A DNA stretch of 41,487 nucleotides from Prevotella sp. Lineage in GTDB: Bacteria > Bacteroidota > Bacteroidia > Bacteroidales > Bacteroidaceae. A model generated the notes under the pieces. That model worked only from the letters and a program-made list of their open reading frames with translations, was not told the DNA's origin and did no database searches. This document shows positions 30,834 to 39,348 of this stretch, piece after piece. The position numbers and the translations under genes are program-made. The DNA lies in the NCBI GenBank assembly GCA_022783515.1, contig JALEWR010000097.1:1-41487 (forward strand), in the 5' to 3' direction. The first letter of the stretch is position 1. Every line of letters begins with the position of its first letter.

Positions 30834-32252
30834 TTATTTTATACCCAATGCCTGCTTAGCTGTTTCATTATTGGGGTCAATTTCCAACACCTTATTCCAA
30901 TAAGTATCAGCTGTTGCCTTGTTGTCTTTCACAAGATAGTAGTAACCCAAATATCTGTAAGCCTCCAACAAACGAGCGGTGTCTGCCTTATCACGATCTG
31001 CCTTATTTGCCAAGCTGGTCACCAAAGCTTCATAGAAAGGTTTAGCCAGTCCTTCTTTGGTTTCCGGATCGAGGTTAGAGTTAAGACGGGCACGCATAAA
31101 GTTAGCGTAATCGATATTGAGAGGGAACTTCTCACCCAACTCTGCATACACATTGTCAGCCTTCTTGAATGCAGCCTTTTGTTGCTCGCCTGTGAGCTTA
31201 GCGGCCATATTCATGTAGATAGTTGCAAGACCTGCCATATCGCTGGCTGTTGCCTTGGGTGCATTCTTGAGGTATTCCTCGTAGTATTGTGTAGCATTAT
31301 CGAAGTCGTCCAAACCCAAGTAAGCGTCAGAAAGCGACTTACGGTTGCTGTTGAGCAATTCGGCATTGTCTTTATTCTCAACCATAGCATTCTTAAACAT
31401 CTCAATAGCCTTTGCATATTGCTTGGCATTGTTAAGAGCAGTACCATAATAGGTATAGTCGTAACCTGAAATCTTGGCACTGTCTGATGCGTTAAACAAA
31501 CGGTCTGCATAGGTAAGAGCCTCCTCTGTCTGACCTTCGTCGGTGAGGTTATAGAATGCCAAACGGTTCCAAGCAGCCTTGCGAGGATTCTTTGTAAGTC
31601 CGTATTTTGCCATCTCTATACTCTTTGCACGTTGCTGAAGCATCCATGCTGCCATAGCATAGTTGGTGATATCGACATCTTCCAACTTACTCTTATCTCC
31701 AACTTTATCGTAGTATTGCAAACTCTGCTCCATGCGGTTAGAAGAGTAGAGAATACGAGCCGCCAAAGCGTCTACAGCCAAGTCGGGACGCTGAGCACGA
31801 AGATCGTTGAGTTTAGCAACAGCTTCCTCGGGGCTACGACCACGATAGATATTAGCATACTTGTAGTAGCCATCAGGATTCTTGGGGTCGAAGTAGATAG
31901 CTTGTTGATACCATCCTGCTGCTGCACCACCATCATCCTTCATCACTTCCAAGTCGCCAAGAAGAATATAGCTGGGCGAATAGTTTTTGTTAGCCTTGAT
32001 GGCTTGCTGAGCAAAAAGCTTGGCATTAGCTGTGTCGGCTACTTCGTAATAAGCACGAGCAATGCCTACCAGCACTTCTGCATTCTTCTTGTTCTTCTTC
32101 ACTACGTCTTTTACCTGATCCTTAGCCGCTGCGGGATTGGCTTTAATAATCTTTGAGATGGCATCGATAGTGGTTTTAGCGTCTTGTGCCATCGCAGATG
32201 TGCCGGCACCTACGGTCAGCACACCCATCAATAAATATTTAATTGCTTTCAT
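30834..32252 (-). CDS. Periplasmic tetratricopeptide-repeat protein
   Basis: The 472-residue product has a signal peptide (MGVLTVGAGTSAMAQ, cut after MAQ). Helical repeats of about 34 residues run through the rest: NAEVLVGIARAYYEVADTANAKLFAQQAIKANK, SPSYILLGDLEVMKDDGGAAAGWYQQAIYFDPKN, NAKQYAKAIEMFKNAM, LSDAYLGLDDFDNATQYYEEYLKNAP and the closing YWNKVLEIDPNNETAKQALG. There is no lipobox, so it is likely soluble in the periplasm. Being last in the exbB-exbD-exbD-tonB-pstS cluster suggests a scaffold role around the Ton machine or the envelope. The 108-bp gap before it has a possible secondary promoter. Confidence 0.87.
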   Translation of the reverse strand: MKAIKYLLMGVLTVGAGTSAMAQDAKTTIDAISKIIKANPAAAKDQVKDVVKKNKKNAEVLVGIARAYYEVADTANAKLFAQQAIKANKNYSPSYILLGDLEVMKDDGGAAAGWYQQAIYFDPKNPDGYYKYANIYRGRSPEEAVAKLNDLRAQRPDLAVDALAARILYSSNRMEQSLQYYDKVGDKSKLEDVDITNYAMAAWMLQQRAKSIEMAKYGLTKNPRKAAWNRLAFYNLTDEGQTEEALTYADRLFNASDSAKISGYDYTYYGTALNNAKQYAKAIEMFKNAMVENKDNAELLNSNRKSLSDAYLGLDDFDNATQYYEEYLKNAPKATASDMAGLATIYMNMAAKLTGEQQKAAFKKADNVYAELGEKFPLNIDYANFMRARLNSNLDPETKEGLAKPFYEALVTSLANKADRDKADTARLLEAYRYLGYYYLVKDNKATADTYWNKVLEIDPNNETAKQALGIK

Positions 32253-32317
32253 AATTCTCTCATTTATCTATTAAAACATCTTTTGCCGAATTGTAAGTAA
32301 AACGACATTTATCAATA

Positions 32318-32325
32318 CAAATATA
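32318..32325 (-). promoter_or_regulatory. Possible internal promoter before the TPR gene
   Basis: TATATTTG on the minus strand matches TAnnTTTG and would give a leader of about 60 nt. No good -33 element, so it may be weak or absent in use. Confidence 0.45.
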
Positions 32326-32360
32326 CTTATTATGACGTACGAAATAGCTAAAAGTTGTGC

Positions 32361-33320
32361 CTATTGGCTAATATTAACATCTCTTATAGTAATATCGCCT
32401 TGTACAGGCAGCAAACCCGACTTAAAAACAATCATCTGGCCCTTAGGTGAGGCAATGAACTGAGCAAACCCCCATGGAAGTCCGTTATAAGGATCGTTAA
32501 GGAGGGCATAGATTGTGCGTATCAGTGGGTAATTACCATTATATATATAGTATTGGTAAGGCTTCCAACTATTGGCCGGTGTAGCCTTGTCCATGCGGCT
32601 TACCGACATGGTGCGAATATTCTTCTTGAAAGTGAGGTTGGTGGTATCTCGCTTGTCATTAAGCCAGTTGCTACCAATAATACCGATAGCACCGGGCGTA
32701 TGCTCAACATAGTCGATAACATCTGCTGTCTTATTTGTTGCCACCACATTGGGATTGGTAATTGGCTTACCGCCCAAAATTGAGTCTTCGGCAAAGTGAA
32801 CCGTACTGGATTTCTTATTGTCGAAAACGAGGTGAATATCGCCACGAGTGGAGCCTGGATAAAGATCCGACCACTTTCGTGCTTCACCTGTCAATATCTT
32901 TGCTATATCTTTTACAGATATACATGTGTCTGTGTTGCTCTTATTGACAATAAGAGCCAAGCCATCGTACGCCAGCTTGACCGACTGGGGCATGAACTGG
33001 CGATCAATAAAGTTTTGCTTCTCTGCCTTCTTAAAGTCGCGACTTGTAATAACTAGTTGCACCTTTCCTTGAAGAAGACTATCCATACCTTCCGACTCTG
33101 TGGTATAGAAAGGAATTAGCTGTGCTTCACGATAAATAGATTGAAACACTTCTCTCTGTTCTTCGATTATCGGACTAAAACTTTCGTCAGAGGCGAAAGT
33201 AATCACCCCTGACGAATATGTGTCTGTGCGTCCGTCTTTTCTCTTGCTTTCAGTACAAGAAGTGCAGACGAGAACATTCAGTATTAATCCTACTAAAATG
33301 TAAGATGTTGTTTTCTTCAT
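32361..33320 (-). CDS. PstS-like phosphate-family substrate-binding lipoprotein
   Basis: The 319-residue product has a lipoprotein signal with probable Cys22 (VCTSC). The type II periplasmic-binding fold of PBP_like_2 proteins follows: ITFASDESFSPIIEEQREVFQ, GKVQLVITSRDFKKAE, VKLAYDGLALIVNKSNTD, ISVKDIAKILTGEARKWSDLYP, then TPGAIGIIGSNWL and the late AQFIASPKGQMIVFKSGLLP. PstS normally delivers phosphate to PstCAB, but no ABC genes are present. The serine/threonine ligand loops of true PstS are only partly recognisable, so phosphate binding is uncertain. It starts nine bases after tonB, firmly inside the Ton operon. Confidence 0.85.
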   Translation of the reverse strand: MKKTTSYILVGLILNVLVCTSCTESKRKDGRTDTYSSGVITFASDESFSPIIEEQREVFQSIYREAQLIPFYTTESEGMDSLLQGKVQLVITSRDFKKAEKQNFIDRQFMPQSVKLAYDGLALIVNKSNTDTCISVKDIAKILTGEARKWSDLYPGSTRGDIHLVFDNKKSSTVHFAEDSILGGKPITNPNVVATNKTADVIDYVEHTPGAIGIIGSNWLNDKRDTTNLTFKKNIRTMSVSRMDKATPANSWKPYQYYIYNGNYPLIRTIYALLNDPYNGLPWGFAQFIASPKGQMIVFKSGLLPVQGDITIRDVNISQ

Positions 33321-33329
33321 AAAAAAATC

Positions 33330-34163
33330 TTATTGCAGTCTGAATGAAACAGGTACATTGTATTTCACACGAACAGAAGAACCGTTTTGCTTACCGGGAA
33401 TCCAGTTAGGCATGCTTTTAACCACGCGAACAGCTTCTTTGTCCAATGAGGGGTCAACCGAGCGAGCTACTTTCACATCTGTGATAGAACCATCTCTTTC
33501 AACCACGAACGAAATAACAACACGACCTTGTACACCATTCTCTTGTGCTACAACGGGATACTTGATATTCTTACCCAAGAATTCCATCAAAGCTGCATCA
33601 CCACCGGGGAAAGTAGGCATCTGTTCAACGACATCGAATACCTTTGTTTCTTCAACCGGTTTGGGTTCGGGCTGTGTAACGGCTTCTTTTACTTTAAGAA
33701 CCTCACCTGCGGTTTCGTCGTTACCCTTCACATCCAAAGCACCAATAGCGGTCTTTGTATTTGTGAGTTCTTCCTGTGTCTTCAATTCGTCTTCGGGTTT
33801 CACCTCAGAGTCTTTCTTAATCACGGGAGCGGTAAACTTAACCGAACTCTTCACCTTCTCAACCACCTTCTCCGGCTCAATATTCACCTTAGGTTTCTGC
33901 TTTACCTCTGCCTTTTTCTTGGGCTGATTCAAAGCCGACAACTCTACGGTTGAAGTTACTGCCACAGACTTTCTATTAGCATCAACGATGCTCTTGATGG
34001 CTGCAATAGAGAATATAAGTGCTGCAAGTGCAAATATTGAAAGAATGGCGATGATATTTCTCTTTGTAGTACCCTTACGAAGCTTGTAAGCTCCATACGC
34101 TTGGTTTTTACCTTCAAATACCAAATCTACCCATGCACCATCCACTAAATCTATCTTTGACAT
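33330..34163 (-). CDS. tonB: Energy transducer TonB
   Basis: The 277-residue product has a cytoplasmic N terminus with the Bacteroidetes marker FEGKNQAYGAYKLRKG, one membrane helix at about residues 33-55 (IIAILSIFALAALIFSIAAI), and a Lys/Glu/Val-rich periplasmic linker (KKKAEVKQKPKVNIEPEKVVEKV). The TonB C-terminal domain occupies the last 90 residues (MPTFPGGDAALMEFLGKNIKYP, GRVVISFVVERDGSITDVKVARSVDP, VRVKYNVPVSFRLQ). It transmits proton-motive force from ExbBD to outer-membrane receptors, such as the SusC protein in this window. A GGAG site lies six bases before the start (34170-34174). Confidence 0.95.
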   Translation of the reverse strand: MSKIDLVDGAWVDLVFEGKNQAYGAYKLRKGTTKRNIIAILSIFALAALIFSIAAIKSIVDANRKSVAVTSTVELSALNQPKKKAEVKQKPKVNIEPEKVVEKVKSSVKFTAPVIKKDSEVKPEDELKTQEELTNTKTAIGALDVKGNDETAGEVLKVKEAVTQPEPKPVEETKVFDVVEQMPTFPGGDAALMEFLGKNIKYPVVAQENGVQGRVVISFVVERDGSITDVKVARSVDPSLDKEAVRVVKSMPNWIPGKQNGSSVRVKYNVPVSFRLQ

Positions 34164-34206
34164 TGTTTTCTCCTTTTTTAATGTTTAATTAATGAGGCCA
34201 CAAACA

Positions 34207-34866
34207 TTATTCAACACCTTTTTTCTTCAAGAGTTCAGTATCTTGAGGGTTGATCTTGTCAATGACATATTTACCAATATTGCAAATCTGCATTTCATCA
34301 AGCACGTCTACCAAGTTTCTGTATGACGCCTTGTCTGTAGCTTTGATAATAACAGTAAGTGTTGGGATCTTCTGTCCATCAACCTCACCGGCTTTCAGCT
34401 TAGACAATTCTTTGTCATATTCTTCTTGTGTAAACTTAGGATTATCGAACTTCTTCTTATCCAATTTTACTTTAGCCTGTGCAATGATTTGTGCAGGTAT
34501 TGTACCATCTTCCACTTGGTGATTCATAATGACTTTACGAATACCTTGAGAACCCCATGTGGTTTCCTTCAAGGTTGCGGGGTCATTATAGTTGGGAAGT
34601 CCTTCGACATAATAGATTTTATCGTTACCGGCTGCATAAACCGTAATGGTTTGTGATGCCTTTGTAACGGTCTTATCGTCGTCCGTCATGTTCTTGTCGT
34701 TACTTGGCATACTCAACTGCATGGTCTGAGGTTTTGCCAATGAAGTACATAGCATGAAGAAAGTAATAAGAAGCATCATCATGTCTACCATCGGAGTAAA
34801 ATCGACGCGGACATCTTTTTTCTTTTGTTTGCCTTCGCCTCCGCCTTGTTCAACTAATTCTGCCAT
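34207..34866 (-). CDS. exbD: Biopolymer transporter ExbD (second copy)
   Basis: The 219-residue product has the ExbD layout: a short basic N terminus (GKQKKKDVRVDFTPMVD), one membrane helix containing the proton-path Asp28 within TPMVDMMMLLITFFML, and a periplasmic domain. That domain is larger than in E. coli ExbD (141 residues) owing to a Lys-rich insertion around residues 115-150, and it ends with LTVIIKATDKASYRNLVDVLDEMQICNIGKYVIDKI. The start follows GGAGGATTAATAT, which overlaps the end of the first exbD. Paired non-identical ExbD proteins are usual for Bacteroidetes Ton systems. Confidence 0.93.
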   Translation of the reverse strand: MAELVEQGGGEGKQKKKDVRVDFTPMVDMMMLLITFFMLCTSLAKPQTMQLSMPSNDKNMTDDDKTVTKASQTITVYAAGNDKIYYVEGLPNYNDPATLKETTWGSQGIRKVIMNHQVEDGTIPAQIIAQAKVKLDKKKFDNPKFTQEEYDKELSKLKAGEVDGQKIPTLTVIIKATDKASYRNLVDVLDEMQICNIGKYVIDKINPQDTELLKKKGVE

Positions 34867-34869
34867 ATA

Positions 34870-35481
34870 TTAATCCTCCACCTTTTTGTATGATGTAATC
34901 AAATAGTAACGGTTCTCATTCATACTTTGAAGAGATTCCATGACCCTCTTAATAATAGAATACGGAGTTTTCTCATCGGCTTTAATAGCAATCTTAATAT
35001 CACTATTTGCGTTACGAGCTTGTTCAACCCAAAGTTGGAACTCACTTTTTCCATCATCAATACTATCTGTCGGTATTCCCTGACTGGGCAACTCTTGTGC
35101 CATTACTTTTTCGTCGAGCGACAAGTAGGTTGAGAGCTTATCCATAGGTACACCCCACATAGGATCCTTCAAGAACTTCTTCTCTTGTTCTCCATTGAGC
35201 GAGATTCCAAACTGACCAGTCATACCTTGCAGTACAGCTATCAAATCGTGTTGGTTATCCATGCTCATAAATATCTTACCTGTGTTATCCACAAGGATAT
35301 TGAGAACATTCTTCTCTGGGACTTTAACTTCCGATACAGAGCCAGGTGATACTACCTTTACCGGTTCATTCTTCACGAAGGTTGATGTCAACATGAAGAA
35401 AGTCAGCAAGAGCACCATGACGTCACTCATCGGAGTCATGTCAATCCAGGTCGACTTTTTCTTAATTTTTACTTTACCCAT
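34870..35481 (-). CDS. exbD: Biopolymer transporter ExbD (first copy)
   Basis: The 203-residue product has a basic N terminus (MGKVKIKKKSTWIDMTPMSD), a membrane helix with Asp20 at the proton-path position (TPMSDVMVLLLTFFML), and a periplasmic domain with an insertion at about residues 95-140. The end, DIKIAIKADEKTPYSIIKRVMESLQSMNENRYYLITSYK, matches the ExbD C-terminal fold. It is diverged from the second copy outside the helix, so the two probably form a mixed ExbD dimer within the ExbB pentamer. Only three bases separate its stop from the next exbD start. Confidence 0.93.
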   Translation of the reverse strand: MGKVKIKKKSTWIDMTPMSDVMVLLLTFFMLTSTFVKNEPVKVVSPGSVSEVKVPEKNVLNILVDNTGKIFMSMDNQHDLIAVLQGMTGQFGISLNGEQEKKFLKDPMWGVPMDKLSTYLSLDEKVMAQELPSQGIPTDSIDDGKSEFQLWVEQARNANSDIKIAIKADEKTPYSIIKRVMESLQSMNENRYYLITSYKKVED

Positions 35482-35511
35482 AGCGATAAAAATTTAAAGG
35501 GTTAGCAAAAA

Positions 35512-36342
35512 TTAAGCTTCGTCTTCGTGATTGGCTTCGTATGTCTGAGCAATTGAATAACCAACCTCGTCAAGGGCGTAAGTCAACTTATCGATCTTGT
35601 TTGTGAAGAAACCGTAAGAGATAACGGCGATCCATGAAGTCAAAATACCGGATGCGGTGTTAACCAACGCCTCAGAAATACCAGCTGACAGAGCAACAGA
35701 GTCACCACCACCACCAGCAGCAAGAGCTTGGAACGACTTGATCATACCGGTTACAGTACCGAGAAGACCTGTCAATGTACCCAATGTTACCATTGTTGCG
35801 ATGATAGGAAGGTTCATTTGCAATGTAGGCATTTCCAATTGTGTAGCCTCTTCGTGAGCTTGTTGAATCTTAGCCACCTTTTGTGCCTTCTTAATACCGC
35901 TTGTTGCTTCCATTGTCTTGTAAGCACTCAAAGACGCAGAAACCACGTTAGCTACAGAACCTTTTTGCTTGTCGCAAATTTGTTGAGCCTTAGCGAAGTC
36001 TTTTTCGTTCAAAGCTGCTTTGATGTTAGCAACGAACTTAGGTAAAGAACCTGTACCGAAAGCGGTGCGGAGAGCCAACCAACGTTCAACTGACAAAGCC
36101 AAAGTACTGAGAAGCAATGTCTGAATCACAGCTACGACGATACCACCGTGATAAACTGTACCCAAGATATTCAAAGGACGAGCCTCAGGATCACCACCTT
36201 GGAAGTTTGCAGGTGCACCTAAATAGAATTTGTAAATACAGAACGCGATGATACCGCAAACTACGATAACCCAGAATGCTGCTCTGATTCCTTGAAAGCC
36301 CTGTGATTTTTTAACGGGGCTGGCTGTTTTTTGTGTTGCCAT
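35512..36342 (-). CDS. exbB: MotA/TolQ/ExbB-family proton channel protein
   Basis: The 276-residue product has an N-terminal membrane helix (AAFWVIVVCGIIAFCIYKFYL), a second (HGGIVVAVIQTLLLSTLALSVERW), a cytoplasmic stretch, and the conserved pair of pore helices (MNLPIIATMVTLGTLTGLLGTVTGMIKSF and GISEALVNTASGILTSWIAVISYGFF). TGLLGTVTGMI and SEALVNTASG are the ExbB/TolQ signature. It forms the pentameric channel that houses the ExbD helices. First gene of the operon, directly downstream of a good -7 element; 30 bases separate it from exbD. Confidence 0.94.
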   Translation of the reverse strand: MATQKTASPVKKSQGFQGIRAAFWVIVVCGIIAFCIYKFYLGAPANFQGGDPEARPLNILGTVYHGGIVVAVIQTLLLSTLALSVERWLALRTAFGTGSLPKFVANIKAALNEKDFAKAQQICDKQKGSVANVVSASLSAYKTMEATSGIKKAQKVAKIQQAHEEATQLEMPTLQMNLPIIATMVTLGTLTGLLGTVTGMIKSFQALAAGGGGDSVALSAGISEALVNTASGILTSWIAVISYGFFTNKIDKLTYALDEVGYSIAQTYEANHEDEA

Positions 36343-36457
36343 AATTGTTTTTTAATTTTTAAATTGTTAATAAATATTTAAGTTCTTCTTTCTTTTCTTA
36401 ATCTTTTATTATTACTTCTTCATAAAACGGCACGAGAAAACCCATACAATTGATACG

Positions 36458-36465
36458 CAAAGATA
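36458..36465 (-). promoter_or_regulatory. -7 box of the exbB-exbD-exbD-tonB operon
   Basis: TATCTTTG on the minus strand matches TAnnTTTG, with TTTC (three of four) 19 bases upstream. The leader is about 108 nt and very AT-rich. Confidence 0.65.
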
Positions 36466-36562
36466 ACAATTTATGAATAATGTGAAAGACAATTTAGAAG
36501 TTTTAACGAATAAAATCGTCTATTTCACTCTGTTTTTATTGCTATTTTCTATGTTTCACCCC

Positions 36563-37756
36563 CTATTGTAGCTTTTCTATCGCTTCTTTGATGCGCCGCA
36601 TGGCCTCTCTGATATTCTCATCGCTGGTGGCATAACTCATACGGAAGCATTCGGGATCGCCAAAGGCATCGCCTCCAACCGTTGCCACATGAGCTTCTTC
36701 CAAAAGATACATGGCGAGTTCGGTCGAGTTATTGATGATTCTCTTACCATCGCTCTTACCATATAGGCTACTACATTTAGGGAAGAGATAGAATGCTCCT
36801 TGTGGTACATTCACTTCCAGACCGGGAATGTCTTGTGCCAGTTTCACGATGAGATTACGTCTTCTTTCAAAAGCCAAACGCATATCTTCTACACATTGCT
36901 GATCGATGGTATAAGCCGCTTCAGCCGCTTTCTGACTTACCGAACAAGGGCCACTGGTATATTGTCCTTGCAGTTTATTACAGCCTTTAACAATCCACTC
37001 GGGAGCTGCAATAAAACCTATTCTCCAGCCTGTCATGGCATATGCTTTCGACACACCATTAACGATAATCGTCCGGTCTTTCATACCGGGGAATTGTGCG
37101 ATACTCTCGTGTTGACCGATATAATTGATATGCTCGTATATCTCATCGGCTACCACATACAAGTCGTCATGTCGTAGTATGACATCAGCCAAGACTTTCA
37201 ATTCTTCTTTTGAGTAAACACTTCCGGTGGGATTACTGGGCGAACAAAGAATGACCAAACGTGTTTTAGGAGTGATGACAGCTTCCAACTGTTCACCTGT
37301 AATTTTAAAATTCTGTTCAAATCCACCATTAACAATGACGGGGGTACCCCCTGCCAATTTCACCATCTGTGGATAACTCACCCAATAGGGGGCAGGAATA
37401 ATCACCTCATCGCCCTTATTGACAAGTGCCATTATAGAATTGGTAACACTCTGCTTTGCACCATTCGATACCAAAATCTCGTTGGCGGCATACTCGAGGT
37501 TGTTCTCCCGTTTTAGCTTGTTTACGATAGCCGCTCTCAATTCTGCATATCCAGGAACCGGAGAATAAGTAGAGTAGTTCTCGTCGATGGCTTTTTTAGC
37601 AGCAGCTTTGATGGCATCAGGTGTATTGAAGTCGGGTTCTCCCACGCTCAAGTTGATGACATTAATGCCTTGTGCTTTCATCTCACTACTTTTCTGCGAC
37701 ATTGCTAACGTCTCAGACGGAGCAAGTCTGTTGAGTCTGTCGGATAATTGTGCCAT
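36563..37756 (-). CDS. Pyridoxal-phosphate aspartate aminotransferase (class I)
   Basis: About 397 residues. The track begins at 37762, but that codon is TTG; the ATG two codons later (37754-37756, MAQLSDRLNRL) is the better start. Class I aminotransferase motifs are INLSVGEPDFNTPD, STYSPVPGYAELRAAI, the NGAKQSVTNSIMAL loop, and PAPYWVSYPQMVKLAGG. CSPSNPTGSVYS carries the substrate-contacting Asn, VVADEIYEHINY carries the cofactor Asp and Tyr, and the Schiff-base Lys is in NGVSKAYAMTGWRIGF near residue 240. It interconverts aspartate/2-oxoglutarate and oxaloacetate/glutamate in the cytoplasm. A broader specificity (tyrosine, prephenate) cannot be excluded. It has its own promoter. Confidence 0.92.
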   Translation of the reverse strand: MAQLSDRLNRLAPSETLAMSQKSSEMKAQGINVINLSVGEPDFNTPDAIKAAAKKAIDENYSTYSPVPGYAELRAAIVNKLKRENNLEYAANEILVSNGAKQSVTNSIMALVNKGDEVIIPAPYWVSYPQMVKLAGGTPVIVNGGFEQNFKITGEQLEAVITPKTRLVILCSPSNPTGSVYSKEELKVLADVILRHDDLYVVADEIYEHINYIGQHESIAQFPGMKDRTIIVNGVSKAYAMTGWRIGFIAAPEWIVKGCNKLQGQYTSGPCSVSQKAAEAAYTIDQQCVEDMRLAFERRRNLIVKLAQDIPGLEVNVPQGAFYLFPKCSSLYGKSDGKRIINNSTELAMYLLEEAHVATVGGDAFGDPECFRMSYATSDENIREAMRRIKEAIEKLQ

Positions 37757-37784
37757 TGTCAATGATTTTATGGTTTGTCTTTTG

Positions 37785-37792
37785 CAAAATTA
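37785..37792 (-). promoter_or_regulatory. -7 box of the aminotransferase gene
   Basis: TAATTTTG on the minus strand matches TAnnTTTG; the leader to the ATG at 37756 would be about 22 nt, which also argues against the TTG start six bases earlier. Confidence 0.6.
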
Positions 37793-37888
37793 ATGAAATA
37801 TTTGATATAAGAGAAGAAAACATTATTTATATGTTATTTTTTGTTGTCAGAATCACCCTCACAATTCTCCCTTGCCTTAACAACAACT

Positions 37889-37925
37889 AAAAACGCACCC
37901 TCGAAGATTATCGAAGATGCGTTTT
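37889..37925 (-). terminator. Intrinsic terminator of ribBA
   Basis: On the minus strand AAAACGCA and TGCGTTTT close a stem with an inner TCGA pairing and a short internal mismatch, followed by TAGTTG after the T-run. Located 40 bases past the ribBA stop. The symmetric A/T ends could let it work in both directions. Confidence 0.75.
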
Positions 37926-37964
37926 CAATCTTGTCTTTTATTAAGAACTACTCCAAATTCCGGC

Positions 37965-39185
37965 TTATTCAATGTGCAAATCGTGGCCCATTCTCTCTTG
38001 CTTTGTTTTCAAGTAAGCATAATCGTGTTCGTTGGGATCCACTTCTATCGACACATTCTCTACCACTTCCAGCCCGTAGGCTTCCAACCCCACACGCTTC
38101 ACGGGATTATTCGACATCAGTCGCATCTTATGCACACGCAAATGACGCAGCATCTGTGCTCCACAACCATAATCTCGCTCATCGGGTTGGAATCCCAGGT
38201 GAACATTAGCATCGACTGTATCGTAACCTTCTTCTTGCAGTTTATAAGCCGCAATCTTATTCATCAAACCGATACCACGACCCTCTTGCAGCATGTAGAT
38301 AAGTACACCCTTACCCTCTTTCTCGATTTTCTTCATCGCCTTGTGCAATTGCTCACCACAATCACAACGCATACTACCCAAGATATCGCCTGTTGCACAA
38401 GACGAATGTACTCTCACGAGGATAGGTTCATCATCATCCCACTCGCCCTTTGTCAAAGCAAAATGTTCAAGACCATTACTCTTTTGACGGAAAGGAGTGA
38501 GTTTAAACTCTCCATATTTGGTAGGCATATTCACCGTATTACCTACCTCAATCAACGATTCCGTTTGCAAGCGATAAGCAATCATGTCTTTGATACTAAT
38601 CAACTTCAAGTCGTACTTATCAGCCATTTCTCTCAACTCAGGCAATCGTGCCATCGTTCCGTCTTCGTTCATAATTTCCATCAAGGCACCGGCGGGATAC
38701 AAACCGGCCATACGACACAAGTCGATAGCTGCTTCTGTGTGTCCACTTCTTCTCAACACACCATTATCCTGTGCATACAAGGGATTGATATGACCCGGAC
38801 GGCCAAAGGTGGATGGGGTAGACTTGGGGTCGGCCAAGGCTTTGATGGTCTCGGCTCTATCGTGTGCCGAAACGCCTGTGGTGCATCCTTCCAGCTTATC
38901 GATGGTTACGGTGAAGGGGGTGCCTAAGATGGAGGTGTTGTCTGACACCTGATAGGGCAAGTCCAGCTCCTTGCATCGCGACAAGGTGATGGGTACACAC
39001 AACACGCCACGGGCATTCTTCAACATAAAATTGACAGCTTCGGGTGTTATTTTCTCGGCTGCCATGATGAGGTCGCCTTCATTCTCTCTATCTTCATCGT
39101 CCACCACAATGACGAATTTTCCTTCTTTGAAGTCTTTTATGGCTTCTTCAACGCTATTCAACTTCACTTCGTTCATATCTTGCAT
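37965..39185 (-). CDS. ribBA: Bifunctional DHBP synthase / GTP cyclohydrolase II
   Basis: The 406-residue product makes both riboflavin precursors. The N-terminal half (about residues 1-205) is 3,4-dihydroxy-2-butanone-4-phosphate synthase, with the acidic active-site loop [12 protein letters not shown], then [14 protein letters not shown] and [16 protein letters not shown]. The C-terminal half is GTP cyclohydrolase II, with [21 protein letters not shown] (three zinc cysteines), then [15 protein letters not shown] and the [11 protein letters not shown] motif. Both catalytic sets look intact. The start at MQDMNEV could also be the second Met, three residues on. No FMN riboswitch is seen in the 163-bp gap upstream, so control by flavin at RNA level is not supported. 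Probably read with or after lptF. Confidence 0.96.
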   Translation of the reverse strand: MQDMNEVKLNSVEEAIKDFKEGKFVIVVDDEDRENEGDLIMAAEKITPEAVNFMLKNARGVLCVPITLSRCKELDLPYQVSDNTSILGTPFTVTIDKLEGCTTGVSAHDRAETIKALADPKSTPSTFGRPGHINPLYAQDNGVLRRSGHTEAAIDLCRMAGLYPAGALMEIMNEDGTMARLPELREMADKYDLKLISIKDMIAYRLQTESLIEVGNTVNMPTKYGEFKLTPFRQKSNGLEHFALTKGEWDDDEPILVRVHSSCATGDILGSMRCDCGEQLHKAMKKIEKEGKGVLIYMLQEGRGIGLMNKIAAYKLQEEGYDTVDANVHLGFQPDERDYGCGAQMLRHLRVHKMRLMSNNPVKRVGLEAYGLEVVENVSIEVDPNEHDYAYLKTKQERMGHDLHIE

Positions 39186-39348
39186 ATATTGTTTGTTTTC
39201 TTTTACGCTTACTTTTTGTTTTTTCTCCTATATATAATAAGGTGGAGTTTTTAGTTTTTGAATTGCCCAACAAGACCAACGAGTCTGACTGATGGATTAA
39301 TTCTACTGCCCTGACCACTCCGAAAGTTCCAACCAATCCGTTCACCAA

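Noticed and set aside
30547-30834. 95-residue minus-strand ORF directly after the TPR gene
   Set aside because: It runs through the perfect 14-bp terminator stem of the Ton operon and has no recognisable features.
37754-37762. Aminotransferase start at 37762 as given in the track
   Set aside because: That codon is TTG; an ATG two codons later gives the usual N terminus and a better distance from the -7 box.
39186-39348. FMN riboswitch in front of ribBA
   Set aside because: The conserved FMN aptamer blocks (AGGGYGGGG-like and its partners) are not present in either strand of the gap.
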